A DNA stretch of 35,910 bases from an uncultured Sphingobacteriaceae bacterium. Lineage in GTDB: Bacteria; Bacteroidota; Bacteroidia; Sphingobacteriales; Sphingobacteriaceae. The position numbers and the translations under genes were made by a program. This document shows positions 26,381 to 34,586 of this stretch, piece after piece. Below the pieces are notes generated by a model. The model was not told the origin of the DNA. It saw only the letters and a list, made by a program, of their open reading frames with translations, and made no database searches. The stretch lies in contig CAMLLO010000044.1 in assembly GCA_946480915.1 (NCBI GenBank), positions 1 to 35,910 of the forward strand. Reading direction: 5' to 3'. Numbering within the stretch: position 1 is the first letter of the stretch; every line of letters starts with the position of its first letter.

Positions 26381-26779
26381 ATGAATCTACTATTCGTCTA
26401 CGGTACATTACTACAATTGGATAATCCGTTGGGATCCTATTTAAAGAATAATAGCACCTGGTTAAGCGCAGCAAAATTTAGAGGTCTTTTATATGATATC
26501 GGAGAATATCCGGGTGCTATATTTGACAGATCCGCAGATACCAAGGTTTCTGGACACTTATTTTCGATAGCGAATAATGAACAGGTTTGGAATATTTTAG
26601 ATGAGTATGAAGGTTATGGTATTGATTATCCAGTGCCGAATGAGTTTATTCGACAATTAATTGAAGTCGAAACTCAAAGTCACCTGATTCAATGCTGGAC
26701 TTATTTATACAATTTGCCTGTTAATAGTTTCACTCGCATCGAATCCGGCAACTATGAGGAATATTTATTAAAAAAGTAA
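26381..26779 (+). CDS. Gamma-glutamylcyclotransferase family protein (GGCT/AIG2-like)
   Basis: With ATG 26381 the product has 132 residues. It starts with the fold's signature LLFVYGTLLQ (residues 3-12), and the catalytic Glu region is DEYEGY at about 76-81, followed by a short beta-rich end. The family cyclises the gamma-glutamyl group of gamma-glutamyl amines or amino acids to 5-oxoproline. An in-frame ATG 69 bp upstream (26312) has no family similarity. A near-consensus -7 element TAATATTG (26352-26359, one mismatch) lies between it and 26381, giving a leader of about 15 nt. It is divergent from the glutamine-synthetase-like gene, fitting a gamma-glutamyl-amide cycle. Confidence 0.85.
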   Translation: MNLLFVYGTLLQLDNPLGSYLKNNSTWLSAAKFRGLLYDIGEYPGAIFDRSADTKVSGHLFSIANNEQVWNILDEYEGYGIDYPVPNEFIRQLIEVETQSHLIQCWTYLYNLPVNSFTRIESGNYEEYLLKK

Positions 26780-26828
26780 AGTCCTCAGAACGTCTTTGAT
26801 AAGGGCGCGAATTTAAAACGGGTTTAAA

Positions 26829-26862
26829 ACAAAAAATCCCCTGAACTTGCGGCTCAGGGGAT
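26829..26862 (-). terminator. Rho-independent terminator of type II glutamine synthetase
   Basis: On the minus strand ATCCCCTGA (26862-26854) pairs with TCAGGGGAT (26844-26836) around a 9-nt loop, followed by TTTTTTGTTTT. It lies 21 bp after the glutamine synthetase stop. The plus strand has AAAAAA before the stem and only a weak T-rich stretch after it, so it may partly stop the gamma-glutamylcyclotransferase transcript too. Confidence 0.9.
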
Positions 26863-26882
26863 GAAATTATATTTGTTTTCGA

Positions 26883-27890
26883 TTATAAAACCGACTTAAC
26901 AGTTTTAATAATCCGAGCTGCTACTTTATAAGGATCTGCAGCTGAATTTGGACGACGATCTTCTAAATAACCTTTCCAACCATGTTCAAGGGTATAAAGT
27001 GGTATACGAATTGAAGCACCACGATCTGAAACTCCGTAACTGAAATCATGAATTGATGCAGTTTCGTGTTTACCAGTTAGACGTAAATGATTATCAGCAC
27101 CATATACTTCAATATGTTCTTTAACTACAGGACGGAATGCCTCACAGATTTTATCGTAAGTTTCTTTGCTACCGCAAGTACGTAAAACAGAGTTTGAGAA
27201 GTTAGCATGCATTCCGGAACCATTCCAGTCTAATGTACCCAAAGGTTTGCAATGCCAGTTGATTGATACTCCGTATTTCTCTCCGATTCTTTCAAGTAAA
27301 TAACGACCGATCCAAATTTGATCTCCCGCTTCTTTCGCTCCTTTTGCAAAAATCTGGAATTCCCATTGCCCAGCAGCAACTTCTGCATTGATACCTTCAA
27401 CATTTAGGCCAGCTTCTAAGCATACATCTAAATGCTCTTCAACTATTTCCCTGCCATAAGCATTTTTAGCTCCAACTGAACAGTAGTATGGACCTTGTGG
27501 TGCTGGATAACCGTTCGCCGGGAAACCTAAAGGTTTGTTACTTTCGTCATCCCAAAGGAAGTACTCTTGCTCAAAACCGAACCAAAAGTCATTATCATCA
27601 TCTTCAATTAATGCACGGCCATTAGACTCATGTGCTTTTCCTGTTGAATCCAACACTTCACACATTACTAAATAACCTTCTTTTCTTTGTGGATCAGGGC
27701 AAATGAATACTGGTTTAAGAACGCAGTCTGAAGAACCACCTGGTGCTTGCTCTGTTGATGAACCATCGAAGCTCCATAAAGGACAATCTTCTAATTTTCC
27801 ACTGAAATCTTTTTCAATTTTCGTTTTGCTACGAAGGCTTTGAGTTGGTTTGTAACCATCCAGCCAAATGTACTCTAGTTTTGCTGCCAT
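26883..27890 (-). CDS. Glutamine synthetase, type II (GSII)
   Basis: The 335-residue product is a type II (eukaryotic-like) glutamine synthetase that makes glutamine from glutamate, ammonia and ATP. Hallmarks are WSFDGSSTEQA (residues 39-49), the metal glutamates FGFEQEYFLW (Glu107, Glu109), NGYPAPQGPYYCSVG, EGINAEVAAGQWEFQ, the His of NGSGMHANFS and HETASIHDFSYGVSDRGASIRIP. The length is right for GSII, much shorter than GSI or GSIII. It is monocistronic: a 12-bp palindrome lies upstream and a strong terminator downstream. A PuuA-like paralogue sits 0.6 kb away. Codon usage looks optimised, in keeping with high expression. Confidence 0.96.
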   Translation of the reverse strand: MAAKLEYIWLDGYKPTQSLRSKTKIEKDFSGKLEDCPLWSFDGSSTEQAPGGSSDCVLKPVFICPDPQRKEGYLVMCEVLDSTGKAHESNGRALIEDDDNDFWFGFEQEYFLWDDESNKPLGFPANGYPAPQGPYYCSVGAKNAYGREIVEEHLDVCLEAGLNVEGINAEVAAGQWEFQIFAKGAKEAGDQIWIGRYLLERIGEKYGVSINWHCKPLGTLDWNGSGMHANFSNSVLRTCGSKETYDKICEAFRPVVKEHIEVYGADNHLRLTGKHETASIHDFSYGVSDRGASIRIPLYTLEHGWKGYLEDRRPNSAADPYKVAARIIKTVKSVL

Positions 27891-27915
27891 TATTTATTTG
27901 TTTGGGTAATCCGGT

Positions 27916-27927
27916 TGCAAATTTGCA
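27916..27927. promoter_or_regulatory. 12-bp palindrome in the glutamine synthetase promoter
   Basis: TGCAAATTTGCA is a perfect palindrome 26-37 bp upstream of the glutamine synthetase ATG. Its core CAAATTTG also fits the -7 element with one mismatch. It could be a regulator site overlapping the promoter. The rest of the 285-bp gap to 28176 is AT-rich and shows no gene. Confidence 0.4.
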
Positions 27928-28175
27928 CTATAAAATAAAATACTCATCAATAATTGCACGAAATTATAATAATCTTTGAATTTTTTAAAAAAAAATGCAA
28001 CTTTTTTAAAAATAAACCGAATCAACAATCAACAATACACAAATTAGAACACAAAATATTGCTCGATATATTCAAAACCCCAAATAATGCAAAAAATCAA
28101 TCAAGATTTTCATGCGCTATCCGGGGCTTCCGAAGAAAGAATATCCGAAGTACAATACCGGTGTTTCAATGCGGT

Positions 28176-28784
28176 TTAGTCGAATAACTTCTTACTGCTT
28201 ATTTCTTTGTTAATTGTAATATAACCGGGATATTTAATCTGCTTATTACCAAAATCCAAAGTTGGTTTAATTTTAAAAGTGACAAGTCCCTTTTTCTCCT
28301 CCCCATCCTGAGCTCCTATTAAAAAGTCGGTGATAGCAGCCATAGCCTTATCATCGGATAAAACATGATAAATATTTGAATTTACCTGTATCGGAACCGT
28401 AATTGTACCTCCATGAGGGCTCACTGAGATATTTTGGGTTACGAAACCTCCAGCAAGTTCGCGATCCTTAACCAAAACCTTATACTCGAATTGATTAATA
28501 GCCGCCAATTTACTCGAGGGATTACTAATTGTTAGATTTACCCGGGCTTTCATCGGCACATTTTGTCTCAAAAGCGCCAGTGCCAATCTGGGCATTTTGG
28601 TAATATCAATCTCTTCTTTTCCTATCAGGTCTTTCATATTCACATTTGCTACATAAATACTATCTGCCGAACTGATCTCATATTTGCAATCTTCGAGTGC
28701 TTTAATCTGGTTCATCTGTTTATTAAGGCCGGTACAGCCGCATATGAACAGCAATAGTGCGCTTACATAAATTATACTTTTCAT
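28176..28784 (-). CDS. LEA14/WHy-like lipoprotein
   Basis: The 202-residue product has a signal sequence ending in the lipobox FICGC, acylated Cys at 17, so it should be a membrane-anchored lipoprotein. The mature domain looks like the LEA type 2/WHy fold: VNLTISNPSSKLAAINQFEYKV with the typical N-P and YxV strands, then a long GGTITVPIQV strand. Bacterial relatives are thought to be envelope or desiccation-linked; the ligand is unknown. It starts alone on its strand, divergent from nothing close: 341 bp separate it from the downstream receiver gene on the other side. Confidence 0.8.
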   Translation of the reverse strand: MKSIIYVSALLLFICGCTGLNKQMNQIKALEDCKYEISSADSIYVANVNMKDLIGKEEIDITKMPRLALALLRQNVPMKARVNLTISNPSSKLAAINQFEYKVLVKDRELAGGFVTQNISVSPHGGTITVPIQVNSNIYHVLSDDKAMAAITDFLIGAQDGEEKKGLVTFKIKPTLDFGNKQIKYPGYITINKEISSKKLFD

Positions 28785-29125
28785 ATCTTAATGTGTTTGT
28801 TTCAATAATATAACGGATTAAATGCCAAAGATGTGTATTTAAAAATTCGTTTTAGAAATCGAATAATTGTTTAAACTTTCGCGCACAAGATTCGTATAGT
28901 CAGATTGAGAAAATCTTTAAGATTATAGGAGTGACGGGTAACAAGCCGTCCAAAACAGGAGGACATTTGGGTGAAGCAAGATTTAATCAACTTAGGATCA
29001 ATCATTTTTGACAATAAGTTTTAAAATTCCCTTTAAATCATCAAAACATTTTAACAGCTTTGCAGACCGAAAAAAATTGTATATATTAACATACAAATTG
29101 AGACAATAATAATATCAGAAAAATC
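28785..29125. other. Intergenic region with a start-less open stretch
   Basis: Promoters of the lipoprotein (-) and the receiver gene (+) lie here. The plus strand holds a frame open from 28856 to TGA 29009-29011 with protein-like content (SYSQIEKIFKIIGVTGNKPS, then KTGGHLGEARFNQLRINHF) but no ATG or TTG start and a TAG just before it. It contains a weak GACGG/CCGTC hairpin (28933-28950). It could be a gene remnant or chance; no family is recognised. Confidence 0.3.
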
Positions 29126-29590
29126 ATGCCAGAAAAAAAAATTACGGTACTTTACGTAGATGATGAGGAGAATAATCTTATCTCATTTAAGGCGAACTTT
29201 CGTATAAAATACAATGTTCTGGTCGCGATAAGTGGCGACGAAGCCATGAAAATAATAGAAAGCAAACATGTTGATATTATAATTACAGACCAACGGATGC
29301 CTAATATGACGGGGGTTGAGTTTCTTGAGCAGGTTCTTGAAAAGAAACCCGATCCTATGAGAATACTGTTGACGGGCTATGCAGATATGAGCGCAGTGGT
29401 TGATGCCGTTAATAAAGGTAAAATATTCCATTACCTCTCCAAGCCATGGAACGAAGAGGAACTCGATATGACAATTAAAAGAGCCTATGAAGTTTACGAA
29501 GAGAAACTCAAAATAAAAGAAATGAACGAAAAACTCGTTGTATCAAACGACCAGTTTGAGTTTTTACTAAGACAAAAACTTTTATCCTAA
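29126..29590 (+). CDS. Response regulator receiver protein (HupR/RpfG-type REC)
   Basis: The 154-residue product is a single receiver domain with the acidic pair Asp12-Asp13 (VDDEEN), phospho-acceptor Asp55 in IITDQRMP, Thr/Gly in LLTGYADMSAV and Lys106 in YLSKPWNEEEL, followed by a short coiled coil. The TDQRMP and LTGYAD signatures are those of HupR/RpfG-type receivers. It lacks an output domain, so it should pass phosphate or bind partners. It is clearly paralogous to the receiver of the hybrid kinase at 30010-31095 and converges on the downstream receiver gene with a 9-bp gap, so it may be part of the same phosphorelay. Confidence 0.92.
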   Translation: MPEKKITVLYVDDEENNLISFKANFRIKYNVLVAISGDEAMKIIESKHVDIIITDQRMPNMTGVEFLEQVLEKKPDPMRILLTGYADMSAVVDAVNKGKIFHYLSKPWNEEELDMTIKRAYEVYEEKLKIKEMNEKLVVSNDQFEFLLRQKLLS

Positions 29591-29599
29591 ACTCGGGAA

Positions 29600-30010
29600 T
29601 TATATATAATCCTGCAATAGAGGTTGTAAAATTTCCGGACTAAGTGGCTTATTAAAAAGATGTTTCACTGAATTAAAACTCTTCATACGATTCATATCTT
29701 TCTTATTCATAGAGGAAGTAAACGCAATGATGATGTACCGCTCTTGAATTTCGGCAGGAAGCGTTTCGAACTCTTCGACAAACTCAATTCCGCTCATGAT
29801 TGGCATTAAGATATCCAGTAAAATCACGTTAACAGTATCCTCTGACAAGTCTGGCGAATGTTTAATATAATCAAGGGCATCGGAAGCCTGTAGAAAACTT
29901 TTTACGGCATTACTGGCAACGGTATGCTTCACCAACTTTTCAGCTATAAAACAATCCAACTCACTATCGTCTACGATTATAAAATTCACTTTTCTAGGCT
30001 TGTTGTTCAT
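29600..30010 (-). CDS. Single-domain response regulator (CheY-like)
   Basis: The 136-residue product is a receiver with Asp14-Asp15 (VDDSELD), phospho-acceptor Asp66 in ILLDILMP, Thr/Ser in AFTSSM and Lys121 in FNKPLSP. It has no output domain. This receiver subtype differs from the HupR/RpfG-like ones beside it. Its ATG overlaps the stop of the hybrid kinase gene by one base (TAATG), so the two are translationally coupled and it should be the phospho-acceptor of that kinase or of the 7TMR-DISM kinase upstream. Confidence 0.92.
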   Translation of the reverse strand: MNNKPRKVNFIIVDDSELDCFIAEKLVKHTVASNAVKSFLQASDALDYIKHSPDLSEDTVNVILLDILMPIMSGIEFVEEFETLPAEIQERYIIIAFTSSMNKKDMNRMKSFNSVKHLFNKPLSPEILQPLLQDYI

Positions 30011-31095
30011 TATTTATTAGGAATTGTTACTTTAAATACTGCTCCGTCTCCGAGAACAGAACTCACTTTAATACCGCCATTAAGCTTTATCAAGGCATCC
30101 TTTACGTTATATAATCCAAACCCCGACCCTGCATCCTGGGTGCTGGCTCTAAAAAACAGACCAAATATCTCGTTCAAATAATTTTCAGGAATACCTATTC
30201 CATTGTCTTTCACGTAAATGGTGGCCAATCCTTTTGCAACTCCAATATTTAATTCAATTTGCCTATCATTACTTTCCTGTTTTTGATATTTGATAGCGTT
30301 CGACAATAGATTATTCAACACAATTTTCAATGTGATTTCGTCGCACCAAAAAGGTTCCTGCTGATCAATATTGGTGCTAAACTGGACATTATTGGCTGTG
30401 ATGTTACCTTGGTGAATATCCGTCAAATCGGACACAATTTGCTCGATATCGATTTCTTTAATACGTAACTCGCCTCTTTGAACAGTGTAATAATCGTGCA
30501 TACTTAGAATGAAGGTATCCAGCTTTTTAACCGAATTTTCCATCAACGCGAGCATCTCCTTAATTTCCGAAACATCATCAAGATGTCTGACGACCTTTAT
30601 CGCTCCCATTACACCCGAAAGCGGCCCGCGAATATCATGACTTACGCTATATGCGAATTTATCGAGCTCGTTATAAGCTTTCTGAAGCTCCTCATTCTTA
30701 ATAGACAATAAAGAATTCGCCATATAAAACTTATGGGCTTCCTCTATAGCAGAAATAATATCTGAGTCTGTCCAGGGCTTTTTTACATATCTAAATATAT
30801 GCCCCCTGTTGATCGCATCAATTACAGCCTCAACATCTGTATACCCGGTAATTAATATCCGAATAGGATGAGGAAACCAGCTCCTGATTTCTTCAAAGAA
30901 CTCTACCCCGGTTTTGTCGGGCATCCTCTGATCGCAAAAAATAATACGAATATCAGGATGTTTTGTAAGAATTTCAATTGCTTCAGATGTATTCACAGCA
31001 ACTAAAATATTGTAATCAAGCCTGAATGAGGCTTTAAATCCTACAAGATTGTTAAGTTCATCATCAATATAAAGAATCTTTATTTTTTCCGACAT
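30010..31095 (-). CDS. Receiver-histidine kinase hybrid (REC-HisKA-HATPase)
   Basis: The 361-residue product has an N-terminal HupR/RpfG-type receiver (Asp55 in IFCDQRMP; Lys in VKKPWTD), a helical linker, a HisKA dimerisation domain with His153 in SVSHDIRGPLS, and a HATPase domain with the N-box LNNLLSNAIKYQ, G1 VKDNGIGIP and G2 GSGFGLYN. It has no membrane segment, so it is cytosolic and gets its input through the receiver. It probably takes phosphate from the 7TMR-DISM kinase, whose gene is 123 bp upstream, and passes it to the co-translated CheY-like protein. Confidence 0.93.
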   Translation of the reverse strand: MSEKIKILYIDDELNNLVGFKASFRLDYNILVAVNTSEAIEILTKHPDIRIIFCDQRMPDKTGVEFFEEIRSWFPHPIRILITGYTDVEAVIDAINRGHIFRYVKKPWTDSDIISAIEEAHKFYMANSLLSIKNEELQKAYNELDKFAYSVSHDIRGPLSGVMGAIKVVRHLDDVSEIKEMLALMENSVKKLDTFILSMHDYYTVQRGELRIKEIDIEQIVSDLTDIHQGNITANNVQFSTNIDQQEPFWCDEITLKIVLNNLLSNAIKYQKQESNDRQIELNIGVAKGLATIYVKDNGIGIPENYLNEIFGLFFRASTQDAGSGFGLYNVKDALIKLNGGIKVSSVLGDGAVFKVTIPNK

Positions 31096-31218
31096 TTTAA
31101 CTGAACTGATAAAGACCGTGAATCAAAAACATTTAATTAAATTCATCAGTCGATTTTTGTGACTACACACACTCCTGGTCTTCACGATAGCATGGGGAGT
31201 TATACAGTGGTAGAAGAA

Positions 31219-33378
31219 TTATGTTTCACTTATTTTGTTAATGATGGGCAAATTTATAATAAAATTCGTTCCCCGCCCGATTTCTGATTTAAGATTAATC
31301 TGGCCATGATGTTTTTTAATGGTATTGTAAGCTATTGACATCCCTAAACCAGTCCCTTCGCCAACATCTTTGGTGGTAAAAAATGGCTCAAAAACCTTCT
31401 TAACGGCATTTTCGTCCATACCTGTTCCATTATCGGAAATTTCTATAGAAACATGCTCTTTGTCGCTATGTGTTTTGATAATAATCTCTCCATCTGCTGG
31501 ATTATTATGCCTTTTATTGATAGCATGACAGGCATTCGAGATTATATTTAAAAAAACCTGATTAAGTTTACCAGGATAGCATTCAATTATTGGTAACTCG
31601 GAAAATTGTTTAGTTACTTTAATTCCATTTAAAAGATTGTTAGCTATTACCAGCGTAGATTCGATGCCTTCATGTATATCGGCAAGTTTTAAATCATCTT
31701 CATCTAAACGAGAGAACACACGAAGTCCTTTAACAATATCCGCTGTGCGGGATGCTCCTTCATTAATCCCCTTTAAGAGATGTGATATTTCTATCTTAAG
31801 ATAGTCATAATCAATTTCCTCTTTATAGTCTTCTATTTGCTTTTTCTTATCATCAATTGAAGAATCAGAAAAATTGAGGTTTTCCATGGTGCTGATTGCA
31901 TCCATCAATATCTCGACATCTCTTTGCAGAGGCGCAACATTAGAAGTTACAAAATTTATCGGATTATTAATCTCATGAGCAATGCCTGCCGTTAACTGAC
32001 CGAGAGAGGCCATTTTCTCGGATTCAACGAGCTGCATTTGCGCTTGTTTCAAATCATCCAGAGTTGTGTTCAACTCAGAATTTGATGATTCTAATTCAGA
32101 AGTGCGCTCTTTCACCTTAGCTTCCAATACGACGTTCTGTTCCCGAATTATACGTTCATTTTCTTTGGCAATCTCGAGAGCTTCTGCCTGCGATGCCTCT
32201 TTTTCTCTCTTTAAAATATTGATTTTACCGGCTAGAGCAAATGAAAGGAAAATCGCCTCGAGGGCAGAGCCTATTTCAACCGCATGTACCGTCCATTCAT
32301 TATAGGGAACGATACCAAAATCTTTAGAGACAAAAACCAGAATACTGATGAAAAAGATGGACCAGCTGAGTAAAAAATAACTTGCCGGAGCATAATTTTT
32401 TCGAAACACTGCCCATGCAACAAAAATAATTAATATTGAAACCAGAGCGGCGTTCATATTAACCGTCTGAAAAGCTGCTACAGAATTGCCTGATAGCAGC
32501 AGTCCTATTGAAACAATATATATTGCTATAGTTATGTCGAGCACTAAACTAAGCTTGGGAACAAACTTCTTAGTCCTCAAAAAGGATTTTGCAAACAGTA
32601 TTGTAGCAATTCCCGACATAGCACCGCAAAGAATCAGCATATTTTGCGACAGCCAGGTATTATTCGGCCATAAGAAACGGTGGGAATACCCTAATAAGGT
32701 TGATTGGGTGAGTGTAACCCAAAAGATGTAATGACAGTAGACTATATAATCTCTATCCCGAACTGCAAAAAAGATAAATAAATTATATAACAGCATTACC
32801 AGCATAATACCTATATAGAGACCTCCACGAATATCAGACTGGCTTATCCTCGCGAGTATTTGCTTTTCATTACTTATATTAATGGGCGCAAGAATCTGCT
32901 GATTACTATTCAAAGACAAATAACATTCTACCGCCTCACCTCTTTTTAACGGGATATCAAACAAATAAAATTGATGTTTATAACTGCGACGCGCCAAAGG
33001 TTGAAAATTCGTATAATGAATACTATCAACCTTATTACTTCTTATTATGTATAAACTTACCCTGTCTATAATAGGATTTGAAAGATTTAAAATTACTTTA
33101 TCCGAATCTGAGTTATTGCGGAGCCGAAATTTTATCCAGTTATTATTAGCACTTACACCCAAATTGGGGACATTGGCCGTACTTAATTTAAAAATTTGCG
33201 GTCTGTTTCTTACTTGAGAAAAGCTAAGTTTACTACTTGTATCTTGATACAGATAAACTTTTTTGCCGATATAACTTTGCTCTGTTACACCATTATTATA
33301 AACTATCTCTTGCGCGAATCCAAAAATACTTATAAACAAAAAAGAAATGAGCAGGATAGAGATTTTGAGGTATTTCAT
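31219..33378 (-). CDS. 7TMR-DISM sensor histidine kinase
   Basis: The 719-residue product begins with a signal peptide (to about FGFAQ, residue 23), then a periplasmic 7TMR-DISM extracellular domain (~25-180, jelly-roll-like, predicted to bind a ligand). Seven membrane helices follow at ~185-390 and a coiled coil at ~395-450 (KVKERTSELESSNSELN). The HisKA domain has phospho-acceptor His468 in GIAHEINNP, and the HATPase has NIISNACHAI, ISDNGTGM and GEGTGLGMSIA. It should sense a periplasmic or membrane small molecule and phosphorylate cytosolic receivers. Its gene lies 26 bp after the E1-like gene and begins the signalling half of the operon. Confidence 0.94.
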   Translation of the reverse strand: MKYLKISILLISFLFISIFGFAQEIVYNNGVTEQSYIGKKVYLYQDTSSKLSFSQVRNRPQIFKLSTANVPNLGVSANNNWIKFRLRNNSDSDKVILNLSNPIIDRVSLYIIRSNKVDSIHYTNFQPLARRSYKHQFYLFDIPLKRGEAVECYLSLNSNQQILAPINISNEKQILARISQSDIRGGLYIGIMLVMLLYNLFIFFAVRDRDYIVYCHYIFWVTLTQSTLLGYSHRFLWPNNTWLSQNMLILCGAMSGIATILFAKSFLRTKKFVPKLSLVLDITIAIYIVSIGLLLSGNSVAAFQTVNMNAALVSILIIFVAWAVFRKNYAPASYFLLSWSIFFISILVFVSKDFGIVPYNEWTVHAVEIGSALEAIFLSFALAGKINILKREKEASQAEALEIAKENERIIREQNVVLEAKVKERTSELESSNSELNTTLDDLKQAQMQLVESEKMASLGQLTAGIAHEINNPINFVTSNVAPLQRDVEILMDAISTMENLNFSDSSIDDKKKQIEDYKEEIDYDYLKIEISHLLKGINEGASRTADIVKGLRVFSRLDEDDLKLADIHEGIESTLVIANNLLNGIKVTKQFSELPIIECYPGKLNQVFLNIISNACHAINKRHNNPADGEIIIKTHSDKEHVSIEISDNGTGMDENAVKKVFEPFFTTKDVGEGTGLGMSIAYNTIKKHHGQINLKSEIGRGTNFIINLPIINKISET

Positions 33379-33404
33379 TTGTCTTTTTTAGCTGATACAG
33401 ATAG

Positions 33405-34535
33405 TTATATTATGGGTTTGACACCATTTTTTGCTTCAAAAATCTCGTCTAAGTCGACGTAAAAACGTCCGGAAAGAGAATGTTGCCCGAGCAGGATCTT
33501 CCTGCAAATATCGGTTGTTATTGCCCCACCAAGCACAACTGAGGAAGCAAGCTGCGGCCAGGTGTTTATGGTTTTGTTAATCTGCTCCATTGATTTTCTC
33601 ATTCTTTCGGATAAAGACTCGTAAGACAAGATCGACATTAATACTTGTGTACGATTCTCGGGAGTTACAGTAATTGAATCATTCTGAATAAAGGCATCCA
33701 ATTGGCCATGAAAAATGCTGCGATCAGGCTCCAAATCGAATCTCTCAATATCAAGCATTCCACGATCATTAGTATCCATCACCACCGGAATTTTTAGCTC
33801 TTTGGCTTTAAATCTGCTTGCAAGTTTAATATCCAAACCATCGCAAACCTCTACAAACAAATCAAGCATACCCCCTTCATTAAAAAAGCTATCCATATTC
33901 TGCTTATTTAGCCCTTCACTATAAATCCGGATCTTTATAAAAGGATCAATTTCCATTATCTCTCGTGCGGCAATAATGGTTTTATTTAGGCCGAGATTGA
34001 ATAAACCCGTTCGTATCCTGTTTAAATTGCTTAGCTCCGCATCATCAAAGTCAACCAATCTGATTTCTCCGCACGTGCGTTCCATTGCAAGGGTTAATGC
34101 TATAGACTGGCCAACAGAAAGCCCTACAATTCCAATCTTTTTTGATTGAAGTAGCCTCTGTTCTTCTTTAGTAATCTTATTTCGATTCCTGTTAGTTCTT
34201 ACTTCGATAAATTCTTCCTTGTCCAGCAAATGAACTAATCTCTGGCTCCAGGGGTAGTAAACCCAAACTCCATAGTGATGCATGTTGGTGCCGCCAAGCT
34301 TTTCTTCGATGAATGTTTGGTATTCGTGTTCTTCGATTTTAATAGACGGATTCGAACATTTTATTAATTCCTTTAACTGACCGACTATATTATCATGCAC
34401 AAATGACACCTTCCCATCAGTAAATAACTTTTCAAAAATATCTTTATCTACATTAGTGTCTAGCCGAAGTATTAACGGATCATAAACTTGACTCATTTGT
34501 TGGGTGTCTTCCAGCAATTTCTCAGTAATTTTCAT
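33405..34535 (-). CDS. Stand-alone E1-like adenylating enzyme (ThiF/Rv1355c type)
   Basis: The 376-residue product has an N-terminal domain (~1-130) with GVWVYYPWSQRLVHLL, as in Rv1355c-family proteins, then an E1/ThiF adenylation domain. This has GIVGLSVG (135-142), Asp162/164/165 in LVDFDDAELSNLNRI, Arg173, Lys185 and Asp232 in EVCDGLD. It should activate a carboxylate with ATP. The nitroreductase domain found in longer Rv1355c homologues is missing. There is also no CxxC zinc site, and the only cysteines (60, 155, 231, 344) do not form the usual E1 pattern. It lies between an acyltransferase-like gene (51-bp gap) and a sensor kinase gene (26-bp gap), so all are likely co-transcribed. The substrate is unknown. 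Confidence 0.82.
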   Translation of the reverse strand: MKITEKLLEDTQQMSQVYDPLILRLDTNVDKDIFEKLFTDGKVSFVHDNIVGQLKELIKCSNPSIKIEEHEYQTFIEEKLGGTNMHHYGVWVYYPWSQRLVHLLDKEEFIEVRTNRNRNKITKEEQRLLQSKKIGIVGLSVGQSIALTLAMERTCGEIRLVDFDDAELSNLNRIRTGLFNLGLNKTIIAAREIMEIDPFIKIRIYSEGLNKQNMDSFFNEGGMLDLFVEVCDGLDIKLASRFKAKELKIPVVMDTNDRGMLDIERFDLEPDRSIFHGQLDAFIQNDSITVTPENRTQVLMSILSYESLSERMRKSMEQINKTINTWPQLASSVVLGGAITTDICRKILLGQHSLSGRFYVDLDEIFEAKNGVKPII

Positions 34536-34586
34536 GTGATTCAGGTATACGTAGATGATTAAAAAGTTGTTTAAGCTTTTCTTACA

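Noticed and set aside
28933..28950. Possible riboswitch or small RNA (GACGG/CCGTC stem)
   Set aside because: Only five base pairs and no known aptamer consensus could be fitted.
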